Positions 1 through 14,130 of a DNA stretch of 64,000 bases are shown here, piece after piece (the stretch's first letter is position 1; the number at the start of each line of letters is the position of its first letter). The notes beneath the pieces were generated by a model. The model was not told the origin of the DNA and did not search any database. It worked only from the letters and a program-made list of their open reading frames with translations. This DNA comes from Nemania diffusa. Lineage: Eukaryota; Ascomycota; Sordariomycetes; Xylariales; Xylariaceae. The position numbers and the translations under genes are program-made. Where the stretch lies: positions 2,230,001-2,294,000 of the forward strand of contig JBBPUQ010000010.1 of the NCBI GenBank assembly GCA_038501195.1, given 5' to 3'.

Positions 1-700
1 AAATAAAATAAATTAAAATAAATAAAAATAAATAAAAATAAATAAAAATAAATAAAATAATTATATTAATTTAAATAAAATAAATTAATTAAATAAATTA
101 TTATAATTATAATATATAATATAAAATAAATTAAAATAAATAAAAATAAATAAAAATAAATATAATAATTATATTAATTATAATAACTATAATATATAAA
201 ATAAAATAAATTAAAATAAATAAAAATAAATAAAAATAAATAAAAATAAATTAAATTTAATTAAAATAAATATAATAATTATATTAATTATTATAATTAT
301 AATATATAAAATAAAATAAATTAAAATAAATTAAAATAAATAAAAATAAATTAAAATAATTAAAATAAATAAAATAAATTAAAACATTTATTATAATTAT
401 AATAACTATAATAATTAAAATAAATTAAAATATATTAAAATAAATATAATAATTATATTAATTATAATAATTATAATATATAAAATAAAATAAATTAAAA
501 TAAATAAAAATAAATAAAAATAAATTAAAATAATTAAAATAAATTAAAATAATTAAAACAAATAAAATAAATTAAAACAATTATAATAATTATAATAACT
601 ATAATAATTAAAATAAATTAAAATAAATTAAAATAAATTAAAATAAATTAAATTAAATTAAATTAAATTAAATTAAATTAAATTAAATTAAATTAAATTA
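1..700. repeat. AT satellite / low-complexity array
   Basis: Runs of AAATAAAAAT-type units alternate with a recurring block (ATAATTATATTAATTATAATA) that reappears near 161, 271 and 445, so spacing is irregular (about 110 and 174 bases). The end, about 636-700, is a pure AATTA pentamer run. There is no coding potential. The array is probably cut by the window edge. Confidence 0.75.
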
Positions 701-1126
701 AAATAATTTTAATTTAAAATATAAAAACTTATTTATAAATTAAACTTTTTAAAAAATTTATAATTATATTTATAATATAATTTATAATTTATTTTAATTT
801 ATTTATATATATTATAAATTTTAATATATTTAAAGTTTTTTTATATAATATATTAATAATATTATTTATTTATAATATAATTTAATATATATATAATAAA
901 ATATTATTAATTAAAATATTATATAAATTATAATTTTTTTATAATGTTTTAATTAATTATATTTTATTATATAAAATATTTATTATAAAATTTATATTAA
1001 TATTTTATTTAAAATAAATAAATAAATTTTAATATATTTTAAATATAATAAATAATAATAATTAATTTTAATTATTTAATATAATATTTCAATATAATTA
1101 TATTTATTTTAATATAATATTTTTTA
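701..1126. other. AT-rich spacer without gene
   Basis: Nearly pure A+T with no motif I can name. It is the left flank of the gypsy element and ends in TTTTA (1122-1126), which is repeated directly after that element and is read as its target-site duplication. Confidence 0.7.
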
Positions 1127-1363
1127 TGTTGTATAAAGTTTACAAAAAAAGCAGAGCTTTAAACAAATGAAGTTATATTATACGAAAAATTTACAAATAA
1201 AAAAAAAAAAAAAAAAGTTAGAAATTTTTTTGCGCAAAAATTGCTTATATATATATACAAAACAATTTAAAACAACAATAAATAAATTATTTATTTAGTT
1301 GTATAATAAAGCTATTTATTTATTTAAACAATTAATAGTTCTAGTACTAACTAATTTATAACT
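1127..1363 (-). repeat. 3' LTR of gypsy copy A
   Basis: 237 bp, matching 7604-7840 end to end. The differences I can see by eye are C/T or G/A transitions, the RIP signature. It holds an A15+ run and the TATATAAGC-like segment (minus strand) shared by all four LTRs. Confidence 0.92.
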
Positions 1364-1374
1364 ATTTTTTTTTT
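1364..1374 (-). other. probable polypurine tract of gypsy copy A
   Basis: On the minus strand a run of ten A and one T abuts the 3' LTR. Copy B has the same arrangement just before 39596. Any G residues of the original tract would have been converted to A. Confidence 0.55.
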
Positions 1375-4108
1375 AAAAAAAAATAGCTTATTTATAAATT
1401 ATAAAATTTAAATATATAAATTTTAATTAAATATTTTTTAGCAAAAAAAAAAATCGTTTTAAATATTTACTATATTATTAATTGCTAAACTTTTTTTTTA
1501 TTAAGTTATAATATAGCTTTTTTATAATTAATATTATTAAGTTTTAATAGTAATATATTTTAAATATATTTTTTATATATTTTTTTTTTTTTTTATATAA
1601 CTAACAAATTGTTATTAATATAAAAGTTTTTAATAATGTTATTTTATATTATTTGTAATTATTAATTTAGTTTTAAAAAAAGTTTTATTATATTTAAATT
1701 ATTATTATAAAAGTTTTTTAATAACATAGAATTATTTTTAAAATTTTTAATATAATATTACTTATTATTAATATTTTATTTTTTTTAATTAATTTAGTAT
1801 TATAACTTTTAGTAGTACAATTGTACTATATATATTTTTTTTATTTCGAATTTTTTTTTATTTTCAAGTTTAAATATTTTATTTTTAAAATTATTAGTTT
1901 TTTAACTTATTAGTAAATTATTAAAGTACTTTTATAAATAGTTAATATAATATTAGTTTATTAATTGTTATAATAATAAAACTTATAATATAAATATATT
2001 ACTATTTTTTTTTAATATTTTATATATTTGTTATATTATTAAATAATTAAACTTATTTAAAAGTTTATTAATAACTTAAAATTGTTGTTTTTTTAATATA
2101 AATATATAATCGTTTATATTAAAATTAAAATTATAATATTTTTAGTTAATTTGTTTAATTATACAGTTTTAAATATATTTTAAATTTTTTTTAGCAAAAT
2201 TAACAAACTGTACTATTTTTTATATTTTGTTTTATATATTTATTTATAATGTTTTTTTAGTTATTAGTAAATTTTTCAACTTTTTTTAAGCAGTACAGTT
2301 TTTTTAATTAAAATAAAACAGCATAAAAAATTTTATTTCAATTTTATAAAATAATAGTTTTATTAATTTATAAAACAATAAAACTTATATATAATTTATT
2401 ATAAAAATTTGTTTAAACTAATTATTTTAATAATAATTAATATAAAACTAAAGTTATTAATTTAAATATTTATTTATAATTTTAATTTATTTAATAGTTT
2501 TATAGTAATTTATAAATATTAAAATATATTTAATTTTTATAATTTTATATAATTTATTTATAAATATAAATATAAACTAAAGTTTTTTATTAAATATTAC
2601 TATAATTAATATTTTAAAAACTTTAAAAAAACTTTTGTAATATATTTATATAGTATTTTTTACAGTTGCTTTTATAATATAAAGTATAATTTATACTTTT
2701 TTTTTTAACTAATTTATTATAACTAATATATTATTAAAATTATATTTGTTTTTAAACATTTATTTAAAATTAACAACTAAATATTTTTATATACAATTTA
2801 AAACAAAAAATAGTATAAGTTTATTAAATGTTTTATTATATAAAACTTTTATAAAGTAATATTTTATACAGTTAAAAATATATATATTATAATTGTTTTT
2901 AAAATTAAACTATTAATAATGTTTTATAAAAAGCTTGTATGTTTTTTTTTTTTTTAAATATATTATAAACATTTTATTATATATTTTTTAAATAAATCAA
3001 GTATAAAAATATAAAAAGTTAAAAATTATAAATTTTTTATTAAAAATAATTAAATTATTAGTTATTTATTATAAGTTATTTTTATTAAAAGTAGTTTTTT
3101 TGCAATATATTTTTATACTAAAATTTTTTTTATTTTTTTTAAATATTTTTACAATTAACTAAAAATTTAACAAAACTTTTATATTTTTTTGTAGTTTTAT
3201 AATAAATAGCTTAATTTGTTTAGTTATTTATATAAATATATTATATATTAAATTATTTACTAATTAAAAAATCGTTAAATGTTTTTGTACTTTTTTTTTT
3301 TTTTTTATATAATAAAGTTTTTATATTTTTTTATTAATATATTAGCTAATACATTTTTTTTTTTAAAACAATATATAATATAAAAGTTATATTTTATAAA
3401 TAGTTTAACTTATTTTGTTTATTATAAATTTAAATGTTATTTTTAAAAAAAATATTTTAAAGTTTAGTAATTAATTATTATTAAAAACAGTTTAAATCGT
3501 TTATTAATTAATTCAAGTTATTATTTTTTAAAAGTTAATAATATTGCAAGTATTTTTTTATTAAAAATTTTATAATTTAATTCAATATTTTATAAAGTTT
3601 TAAAATAATAAGCAACTAAATATTAATTATTATTATACTTTTATAATAATATATTAATTACTATATTATTAAAAATGTTTGTTTTAATTTTTATAAATAA
3701 ATTATATTTGTAATATTGTAATATTAAATAAAACATTAGTACTTTTTTTAATTATATAAAAGTTTAGTTATATTTTTAAATCTATAAAAAAACTACGTTT
3801 TTTTTAATTAGTTATATTATAAAAATAGCAATTTTACTATAATTTTTAACAAATTTTTTATAAAAGTTACAAAATTTTAAAAAAGATTGTATTTTTTTTA
3901 CAATAGTAAAAGCTTTTTAATTTTTTATTACATTTATTTTAGCTAAATCAACTTAAATATTATTTATATTAATAATATATTTTAAAAACTTAGTTTTTAT
4001 TATATAAAATTTAAACTTTTTTAAATCTATTTAAAACTTTATAACATATAGTTGTTATAATATTATTTATATATACTTTTTATAATTTTTTATATTGTTT
4101 AAATAAAT

Positions 4109-4558
4109 AAAAATATTATTTATATATATACTATAAAAATTGTTTAAATAATTAAATAATATATTGTTAATATACTTTTAAAATATAACAAATTTATTAG
4201 TTAAACTAAATAAAAATATTTTATATTTAAAAAATTTATAATATATACAAAAAATTATTAAATTTTTTTGTTTAAGTTTTATATATATTTAATTAAATAT
4301 TTGCTATATATTTAACTTAATAAATATATTAGCTTTAAATAGTTGCAATAATATTTTTTTGATTAAAAATAAAAAGTACTTATTTTTTTTTGTTAATTTA
4401 TTAAGTTTGTAATAGTTTATATAAAACTTTAATTTTTTACTAAGCTTTTTTATAAATAATACAAATAACATATAAAAAATATTATTAAATTTAATAAATT
4501 TTTTATATAAATTATTAATTAAATATTTATAAACTGTTTTTAGTTTGTTTAAAAACAT
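4109..4558 (-). pseudogene. gypsy reverse transcriptase remnant (copy A)
   Basis: Minus-strand 4304-4558 is still open for 84 codons and has the finger-subdomain pattern of Ty3/gypsy RT: LFVLFIKK, then KLKFYINYYKLNKLTKKN, then a segment ending IFIKLNI, which corresponds to the xDL/I end of RT motif A. Downstream, 4109-4126 reads YINNIF, the YIDDIF palm motif with both catalytic Asp codons changed to Asn by G-to-A mutation. The same Asn pair is present in copy B. The enzyme would be inactive even without the stop codons in between. The open stretch survives by chance, not as a gene. Confidence 0.88.
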
Positions 4559-5866
4559 TTTATATAAAAAGTTATATTAAAAATTACTAAAAGCTTTATT
4601 TTTTATAAACTTAATTTTATAATTTATTTTTAATTTATAAAACAATAAAATGTTAAAGTTAATTTTATTAAATATATATAATAAATTATAATATTTCTAA
4701 AAAATTACTTATAAAACTTTTTTTCAAAAGTTTTTTTTTTTTTTGTTAAAAAAGTTTTTTTTTTTGTTTTTAATAAACTTGTTAATTTTATAAAAAGTAA
4801 TAATTTATACTTATTACATAAAATTATTTCGAAAAACTAACATATTAAAAGCAGCTATATTAAAATTAGCTATTTTTATAAATAGTTTAGCTTTATATTA
4901 TTTTAGCCCATTTTTTTATATTTTATAAAGTTTTATATTATTTATTTTTTATTGCAATATAATTTTTTTGTTTTTTTTTTAAACTTTTTTTTTTTTTCGT
5001 TTTTGCTAAAAAACAAAAGTTATTATTTAAGTTACGCTATATTTTGTTTAAACCTTTTTTAACAAAGTTCAATTATTTAATAATAAAAATTCAAAATACT
5101 ACTTAACTTTTTTCGGCATTTTTTTACTGTTACAAACATTTCTGTTTTTTTTTAACAAACTTTATATTTTGTTAATTTATATTAGTTTAATATTTTAAAC
5201 TTTTAAGCTATATTTTTATTTAATTTATATTTAAGTTTTAATTAAAATATTAGTTAAAAAAATAGTTAAGTAAAAATACTATTTAATATTTATAGCAATT
5301 AAAAAATATATTATGTTTTTAAAACTAAAGCTTTTTAATAATAATTTTATAAACTTATAAAAGTATTACTATTAAAAATATATTTTTAAAGTTTTTTTTT
5401 TATATTTACAAAAATATTAACAAAATAGCTTTAATATTTTGTTTTTTTTTTTTGTTATAGCTAAATATAAGTTGCAAATAAAATTAAATAATAAAAAAAA
5501 AGTTTAGTATTTTTACAATTTTTTCAGCAAATAACGCATTTACATTTATATATATATCTGTTTTTATATTTTTAAAAAAGTTTTTAGTAGTTAACAAAAG
5601 TTTATTGCTACTTATAGTACATATATACAGTAAAAGCTGTTTTTTTAAATATTTATTTATTAAGTTTAATTTATTATTTACAAAATTTTTTTGTAATACT
5701 TTTTTTAAATAAAAGTTTAATTTGTTTAAAGTTACTTTTTTAGCGTTTTTATTTTTTTAGTTCTTTTTATAGTAACATTTTTTAAAACTTTTGCTTTATT
5801 ATAAAAACTAACAAATATAGCTACAATAATTTATAAATATGCTTTTTTTTTAGTACTATTTAAAAA

Positions 5867-5908
5867 ACAGTTTTTTAATATATGTTTTTTTTGCTAGCAG
5901 TTAAAACA
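5867..5908 (-). pseudogene. gag CCHC zinc knuckle remnant (copy A)
   Basis: Minus strand reads CFNC-stop-QKKHILKNC, i.e. C-x2-C-x4-H-x4-C with one TAG that can derive from CAG. The usual Gly before His is Lys, explained by GGA to AAA. The motif lies in the 5' third of the element, as expected for the C-terminal end of gag. The plus-strand open frame overlapping it (5910-6107) is antisense. Confidence 0.85.
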
Positions 5909-7603
5909 CTTGTTTTTTTTAGTTAGCTTTAATAATTTAAAACTATTTAAAAAGTTACAACTTTTTATAACTAAAGTTTTATTAATATTATTATTTGTTT
6001 TAACATTGCTGTTTTTATTGTTTTTAGCTTTGTTTAAAATATTACTAATATTATTACAAGTATTATATAAAACTAATTTAGCTGTACTACTAAAAAAAAT
6101 TAATTAGTTAGTTTTTTATTTAACGTTGTATTTTTTATTATTTATATATATTTAATAAATTAATTAAATATAAAGTTTAATATATTAGTTAAATAAAACA
6201 TTGTTATTAAAATATACAAAAAAAGTGCTTAATAATTTATTAAATAGTTTATTTTTGAAATATTTTTTTCACTTTTTTTTTTTTAACTTAGTTTTTTTAA
6301 CTAAATAAACAAAATTTATTTTAAAGTTAAAAAAAGTAACAAAAGTATAATTATTAAAGTTAAAAAACTTTTATTTTAATTTAAACTTTTTATTTATATT
6401 AACATTTTTGTAACTTTTTTTTAAATAGTTAAAAAAAGCTTTAACAGTAGTTAATTAGTTAAAATAACTTTTAATTAAATACAAAAATAAATATTTAACA
6501 ATTTTATTATTAATATAAGCTTTAATGTTAGTTATTTTTACAGCTTTATTAACGAACTAGTTTTTGTTAACAATTAGTTAGCTTTTTATAATATATAATT
6601 ATACTTTAAACTTAATATTATTTTTATTTTTATTATTATAAAAAACAAGTATAAATATTTTAATTAATTTGTAAAATTTTCTATTTATTTAAATAAATTT
6701 TAAAATATTACTTTTACAAAAAAATAAATCAACAATATATTAATTAATTTTATTTAGCAGTTTTTAAATATAGTTACATTTAATAGTAACTATTTTTAAT
6801 TTTTAAAATAAATAATTAATAGTTTGTTCAAAATAAAAATCGGAAGCAGGCTTTTTTTTATTATTTTTTATTAAACAGTTTAATTGTTTTTTTTTATTAA
6901 TTACAATTTTGTTAAACTTTTTAGCTCAATTAACAAAAATTTTTATATATTAAATAAATAATACAGCTAAATTATATAAATTTTTAGTTTGTTATTAATA
7001 TATTATTATTATTAAAAATTTAGCTTTTATTTTTTAAAACAATATATTAAAATATTTAATTAAATTAATAAAAGCTTTTTTGTTAATTAGTTTATTAAAT
7101 TTAAACTAAGTTTTTTTGTTTAATATAATAATAAAAATAAAAAAAAATGCAATTTTGTTTAGTTTATACAATTTAGTAGCATATTTTTTCAATAAATAGT
7201 TTATTTTTTAGTAAAAGTTTTTTTAGTTGAAAATATAATATTTATATACAAAAAAAAAGTTTTAAATTTAATTATAAAAACTTTTTACTAAAGTAGCTAA
7301 AATAATTAGTTTATTGTTATTTTTAGTTTTTATAATAACTAAAACATTTTAGCTAAATTTTTTAAAATATATTTAAACATTAGTTTTTATATAAAAAATT
7401 AAAAAAAATTGCTTATTATTTATAATTGCAAGTAGTTACAATTTGTTAAAAGTCAAATTAACTTGTTTTTTAATTTACTGCTTAAAAATAGCACATTTTT
7501 TAAGTATTAGTACTATAATAGCAACTTATTATAATTTAGTTTTTTTTTAAAAAATATTTGAAAGTAGTTTTTATATTTTATAATTTATAAATAATTTATA
7601 AAT

Positions 7604-7840
7604 TGTTGTACAAAGCTTACAAAAAAAACAAAGCTTTAAACAAATAAAGCTATATTATATAAAAAATCTATAAATAAAAAAAAAAAAAAAAAAGTTAAAA
7701 ATTCTCCTGTGTAAAAATCGCTTATATATATGTACAAAGCGGTTTAAAGCAGCAATAAATAGGTCACTTATTTAGCTATATAGTGGGGCCACTTATTTAT
7801 TTAAACAATCAACAGTCCTAGCACTAACCAACCTGTAACT
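7604..7840 (-). repeat. 5' LTR of gypsy copy A (least mutated LTR)
   Basis: 237 bp. Its outer half (about 7,705-7,840) keeps far more G and C than any other part of the AT block, for example GTGGGGCCAC near 7783. In coding orientation this is the start of the LTR, so it is the best template for the pre-RIP sequence. A TATATATAAGCG-like TATA region is seen on the minus strand. Confidence 0.92.
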
Positions 7841-7845
7841 TTTTA

Positions 7846-10800
7846 TATAATATTAAAATAAATATATAATTAATTTATATTTTATAATATAAATATAAAT
7901 AAAATTTAATTATTATTAAAGTTTTAAATTTTATTAATAAATTATATAAATTTATTTTTATTTATATAAAATATTATTTTATTATTTAAATTATATTAAA
8001 TTTTTTAAAAAATCTTTAATATTATAATATAAATAAAAAAATAAATAATTATTTTAAATTTTATTATTAATAAATATATATATTTATATTTAATATATTT
8101 ATATAAAATAAAAAATTATTTTTATATTTTATTATAATTTTATTATATATATTTTATAATAAAGTTTTAATTTTAAAACTTTATATATTATAAAATAATA
8201 ACTTTAATAATTAATTAAATTTAATTTAAAATAAAAATTAAAAATACAACTATATTTTATATATTATAATTTATTATTATATATTTAATAAATTATTTAA
8301 TATATTTATAAATTTTTTAATATTAAAAATTAATTTATTAAATAAAAATTTATATATTAATAATTTAAAACTTTTTAAAAATAATTAAAAAAATTTTAAT
8401 TAAAACTATAATAAATTTAATAAAATTTAAAATTAATATTTTTAATTTATATTTAATTTTTTAATATATTAATATTTATTAATAATAATTTATTAAACTA
8501 ATAAAAAAAATAATTATTAATTTAAAAATTTAATATAATATTTAATATAATATTTAAAAAATTATTATAAATTATATTATTAATTATATTAATTTAAATA
8601 ATATATTTAATATATTAATAAAATTTAACTATTATTAATTAAAATTAAATTAATTTAAATTATATTTTTATATATAAATATATATTATTATTTAAATTTT
8701 TTAAATTATTATAATAAATTTAATTAAAAATATTAATATATTTATTAAAAATAATATAAAATATAATAATTTTAATAATTTTTATTTAATTAATTATTAT
8801 TATATAAAATTTTAATTTTTTTATATTAATAAATATATATAAATTTATAAAGTTTATAATATTATAAAATTAAATTAATTTTTTAAATTAAATTTATTAT
8901 TAAATAATTATTTTTTAATTTAATATAATATTAATAATAAATTATTAAAATAAATATAAGTTTATATTTAATATTATATATTTATAATTATATTTATTTT
9001 ATTATTATTTTATTAAAAAAATATAATTATTAATAAATTATAATATTTAGTTTTAATTAAATAATAAAAAAACTATTAAATAAAAAATAATTAAAAGTTT
9101 TTTTAATATATATATATTTATATATAAAATAAAATAAAATTTTATTTAATATATAAAATTTAAAATTTAAAATAATATATTTTAAATATAATAATAAAAA
9201 ATAAAGTGATAAAAAATAAATAATTAAAATATAAAAATAAAAAATAAAAAAAAAATATTATTTTATATATTTAATTATATATAATAACAATTATTATAAA
9301 TTATTTTATTATAAATATATAATATAATTTTTTTTTTTTAAATAAATAAAATATTAATTATAAATTAATTAATAAAATAATTAAATTATATAATATATTT
9401 TATATAATTAAAATATTTTAAAATAGTTTTAAATATAAATAAAATATTATTATAATAAATAATTAAAAGTTTATTAATTATTTTTAATATTAAAAAAAAT
9501 AAATTATATATATATAAATTAATAAATAAAAATTTTATTAAATATTATTAACTTTTATTAAAAAATAAATATTTTAATATAAATTATTTTATATATTATA
9601 ATTTTTAAAAATAAATAATTATATAATTTCTTTTAAAAAATATAAAATTAAATTAAATTAAATTAAATTAAATTAAATTATATTAAAATAAATTATTTAA
9701 TATTTAAATTTAAATTAAAAGTTTTAATTTTAATTATATATTTAATTATTATATTAAAATAATTATTAAATTTTTTATAAACTTTATTTTATATATATAT
9801 TAAATTAATATAATTTAAATAAAATTATATTATTTAATTTTTAAACATAAAAAAACAATATTATATAATATTAATTTTATAATATATTATTATAATTTGA
9901 AAAAATTTATAATATTTAAATAAATATAATAATTTAAATTATTTTAAAAAAATATTATAAAAAATTTAAATATATAAATCTTTTTAAAATTTTATTTATA
10001 TATATATTTTAAATATAATAATATTTATTAATATTATAAATTTTAATTTAATTAATTATAATAATAATTATTTTATTTATATAATTATAAATTTAAATAT
10101 ATTAATTATTATAAATATTAAAATTATTTATATAAATTTATTATTATTTGATTTTTTAATAAAATTTATAAATTTATTTTTAAATATTTTTTAATATTTA
10201 ATAATAATAATTATATTTATTTAAATATAAAATTAATAATAGTTATTATTAAATTTTATTATAAATATTTATATAAATTATTAATTATTACATTTTTAAT
10301 TTTATTTATATATAATTTTATATATATTATATAAAATATATTAAAAATAATAATAATATTTTATTATTTTAAATTAATTATTTTTATTTTAAATTTTTAA
10401 TTATATTTTAATATATAAATTTATAATTTTAAATTTATTTTATTTATATTTTTATATTTATTATAATAATTTTAAACTATTTTTAATTAATTAATTAATT
10501 TAAATAATTATTTTCTTTATATAAATAATTAAAAAATAAAATATAAAAGTTATTTTTAATTATAATCTTTTTATATTTTTTTTTAATTTATTTATTTATA
10601 ATTATATATTATAATTATTAATTAATTTTAAAATAACTTTATATATTTATATATACATTTAATTTAAATATATATATATATTAATATTATTAATATTAAT
10701 ATAATTTTAAATTATATTAAATATTATATTTATATAATAATTTATTTTATTATAGTTATTAATTTAAAAATATTATTATATTTAATTATAAAATAGTTTA

Positions 10801-11800
10801 TTGTTAATTTTTTATTATATATATAAAATATATAAATAATAATATTTTATTAATTTTAATAGCTTTTATATAAAAATATTTTTATAAAACTTATTTTAAT
10901 ATAATTAAAATATATTATTTAAAATATTATTATATATTAAATTTAAAAATATAATAAAAAAATATTAATTAAATAAATTTAAAATAATAATTTAAAAACT
11001 TTATATAATAAATATAATTTTATATATAAAAATATAATTAAAAATAAAAATATTTAATAAATTAATTATATAAATAAAAATATATAAAAATTAATTAAAT
11101 AATATAAAAATAATAAAAAAATAATAAATATTAAAATTAAAATTATTATATAAAAATAAAACGTTTAATAAAAATTTATAAAGTTTATAAATTATTTTAA
11201 ATTTATATATATATAATTTTATTAATAAATAAAATATTAAAATTATTTAATTTTATTTTATTATTAATAAAATTTATTTAAAAAAAGTTTAAAAAAATTA
11301 AAGTTTTATAAAAGTATTTATTTAATATTTTAATAATTAAAAATTTAATATAAAATAATTAAATATTAATAAAATAATAAAATTATTATAATATTAAAAT
11401 TATTATTAATTTTATTTAAATTTAAAAATTTAATTTATATAAAAAATATAATAATATAAATTTTAAATTAAAATAGTTTTATATAAAAAATAAAAATATA
11501 AATTAATAAAACTTATATATAAATATATTTATATAATTAATATTAACTATATAGTTAGTTTTATTAATTTATTAATATTTTATTAAATGTTATATTATTA
11601 TAAAAAAATTATTTCAAACTATTTAATAGCTAATATTAATTTAATATATTATTTATTAATAAAATTTATAAATTATAATATTGTTTTTAAATTTATATAA
11701 TAAAATAACTTATTAATAAAAAATAAAAAAAATAAAAAAGTTTTTATTATATATTATAATAAATAATAATATAATCTTTTATTTAATATAATTAATATAA
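7846..11800. other. AT desert, no gene
   Basis: Almost only A and T; 8101-8160 has no G or C at all. There are no open frames of note. A short AAATT pentamer run lies at 9646-9680. Near 11,170-11,240 is a fragment resembling the inverted end of the direct repeats at 20,896 and 26,423. Probably old repeats mutated beyond recognition. Confidence 0.7.
9646..9680. repeat. AAATT pentamer microsatellite
   Basis: About seven perfect copies of the five-base unit, like the run at 636-700. Confidence 0.85.
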
Positions 11801-11809
11801 TAAATAAAA

Positions 11810-12005
11810 ATTAAATTATATATATAAATAAAAGTTTTATTAAATAATTAAATAAATAAAAAATATAGAAATTATTAAATTTTATAAAGTTTATAAATTA
11901 TATATATATATATAAATTATTAATATATAATTTTTTTAATTAAATTTTGTTTTAATATATATATTTATAAATTATTTTAAATTTATATATATATATAATT
12001 ATAAA
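11810..12005 (-). repeat. inverted fragment of the LTR-like repeat at 20,896 / 26,423
   Basis: Read in reverse complement, this stretch follows the same order of landmarks as the 299-bp direct repeats: AATTATTTAATAA region, TTTATAAATTTTATAA-like core, TA run, and the AATAATTTATAAA block. This suggests a third copy on the opposite strand. By-eye alignment in pure AT sequence is weak evidence. Confidence 0.45.
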
Positions 12006-12137
12006 ATAGCTTTTATATTAAACTTTTTATTTTTTATATAAAAAATAAATTATATTTTATAGTTATTAAAAAAAAATGAAAATTATTAATTAAATAAAAA
12101 AATTTAATTATTATTAAATTAAAAACCTTTTATATAT

Positions 12138-12331
12138 AATATTTTTATATTTTTATATTTTTATATTTTTATATTTTTATATTTTTATATTTTTATATTT
12201 TATATTTTTATATTTTTATATTTTTATATTTTTATATTTTTATATTTTTATATTTTTATATTTTTATATTTTTATATTTTTATATTTTTATATTTTTATA
12301 TTTTATATTTTTATATTTTTATATTTTATAT
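12138..12331. repeat. ATATTTTT octamer minisatellite
   Basis: More than 20 nearly perfect copies of an 8-base unit with a few shortened units. Such regularity in a mutated desert indicates slippage after the point mutations. Confidence 0.9.
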
Positions 12332-12444
12332 AATATTATAAAAAATATATATAATTAAAAGTTAAAAATAAATAATTTATTTAAATATATTTTTAATATA
12401 ATAGTTATAAATAATAAAAAATTTAAAATATATAAAGCTATATA

Positions 12445-12476
<32 letters not shown>

Positions 12477-14130
12477 TATTTATATAAATAAGTTTAATAT
12501 TAATATTAATAAATATATTAAAACTTTTAATTATATAAATAAATTATTTAATATTATATTATTATATTTATATTAAATAATTTATAATAATTTAATTAAA
12601 ATAAATTAATTTATTATATTTATAAAAGTTATAATAATAAATTATATAATATAATATATATTAAAATTAAAATATTTATTTTATTTTATTATTAATTTAA
12701 AACTATTAAAAAATAATATTATATAATATTTTTAATATTTAAAAAAATAAACAATATTATTTAAATTTTATTAATTTAATATATAAATAAAATAAATTTT
12801 ATATAATTTTTTATAATTATTTTTATATAATAATTAATTATAATAAATATTAAATTCATTATATTATAATTTTTCATTTATAAATAAAACAAAATAATTT
12901 AAAAAAAAATAATATTTAAAATAATAAAAATTATAATTAAGAAATTATAATTTATATAATATATATTAAAATTTAATTATTATAAATAATATTATTTTAT
13001 ATAATAATTATATTAATATATTTTAATATATTTAAATTTAAATTTGTTTTAATTAATTAAAACTTTATATATATAGTTTTATTGTTTAATTTATAAATAA
13101 ATTATTATTATATAATAAATATTTATTTTATTATTAAATAATATAATATTAAATATTTAAAATAATTATATAATTATAATTTTAAATAAACTTTTTTTTT
13201 AAAATTATAATAATTATATAATAAAATTAATAAAAGAAATAATAATAAATATAAAATAAATTATTATATATAATATTTTAAAATAAAAAACTTTATTATA
13301 TAAAAATTATAATAAATTTATATTAAATTATAAAAATAATATAAATTTTTTATATAATAATATATTTTATAATAATTTAAATTTTAAAATTAAAAATAAA
13401 ACAATTTAATTTTTAATAAATTTTATATATTTTTATTAAATATTAATATATATATATATATATTTAAAATTAAATATTAGCAATAAATAATTTTTATTTA
13501 AATAATTAATATAATTAAAATATTATTTATTAAAAAAAAAGTTTTATATAAATAAATTAACTTTAATATTTTAAATATAATATTTTTATTAATATTATTA
13601 TTATAAAATATAATTATATAATAAATTAATATAATAATATTTATTTTTTAATATTAATTAATTAAAAGTTATATTTAATATTAAATAAATATATATATTA
13701 TTTTATTATATATTTAAAATTTTATAAATAAAAAATATTATTATAAATAATTATAAAAATTTTAAAAAAATATAACTAAATTAATTAATTAATTAATTAT
13801 TTTTTTTATTTTTAAAGCTTATTTTAAAATTAAAAAATTAAAATTATATAAAATAATATAAAAATTAATATTAATTAAATTATATAAATAAAAAAAAAGT
13901 TTATATTATTATATAAAATATTTATTTTATTTTTTTAATATAAAATTATAATATTATAATTAATATAATAAATAAAATAATTAAATTTTATTATATATAA
14001 ATTAAATTATATTATTAATAAAAAATTATATTTAATTTATTATATAAAATATAAAGTTTTATATATAATATAATTAAATAAAATAATTATTATAATAATT
14101 TATATAAGCTATTAATTTTTATATTTAGTT
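12332..14130. other. AT desert, no gene
   Basis: Nothing recognisable except an ATA trinucleotide run near 12,448-12,475. No coding or RNA signal. Confidence 0.65.

Larger units (their letters stand above)
1127..7840 (-). mobile_element. RIP-degraded Ty3/gypsy LTR retrotransposon, copy A
   Basis: A 6,714-bp element bounded by two 237-bp direct repeats (1127-1363 and 7604-7840) and flanked on both sides by TTTTA (1122-1126, 7841-7845). Orientation is minus: the gag zinc knuckle (5867-5908), the reverse transcriptase palm motif (4109-4126) and a poly-A tract like an eroded polypurine tract (1364-1374) all read on that strand. Protease and integrase motifs were read in copy B (33121-39832), which has the same layout. 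Every coding frame is broken by TAA/TAG codons explainable by C-to-T change, so the element is dead. Termini in coding orientation are AG...CA, not the usual TG...CA. Assignment to gypsy rests on the RT and RNase H before integrase order seen in copy B. Confidence 0.92.

Noticed and set aside
1..700. Telomere at the left end
   Set aside because: No TTAGGG/CCCTAA units; the array is AT-only.
5910..6107. Plus-strand open frame of 65 codons in the AT block
   Set aside because: It is antisense to the minus-strand gag region of gypsy copy A, adjoining its zinc knuckle; low-complexity Leu/Phe/Lys composition only.
1127..7840. Plus-strand orientation and Ty1/copia class for the LTR element, suggested by a TGTTG start
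   Set aside because: Zinc knuckle and RT read on the minus strand, and copy B shows RT and RNase H before integrase, the gypsy order.
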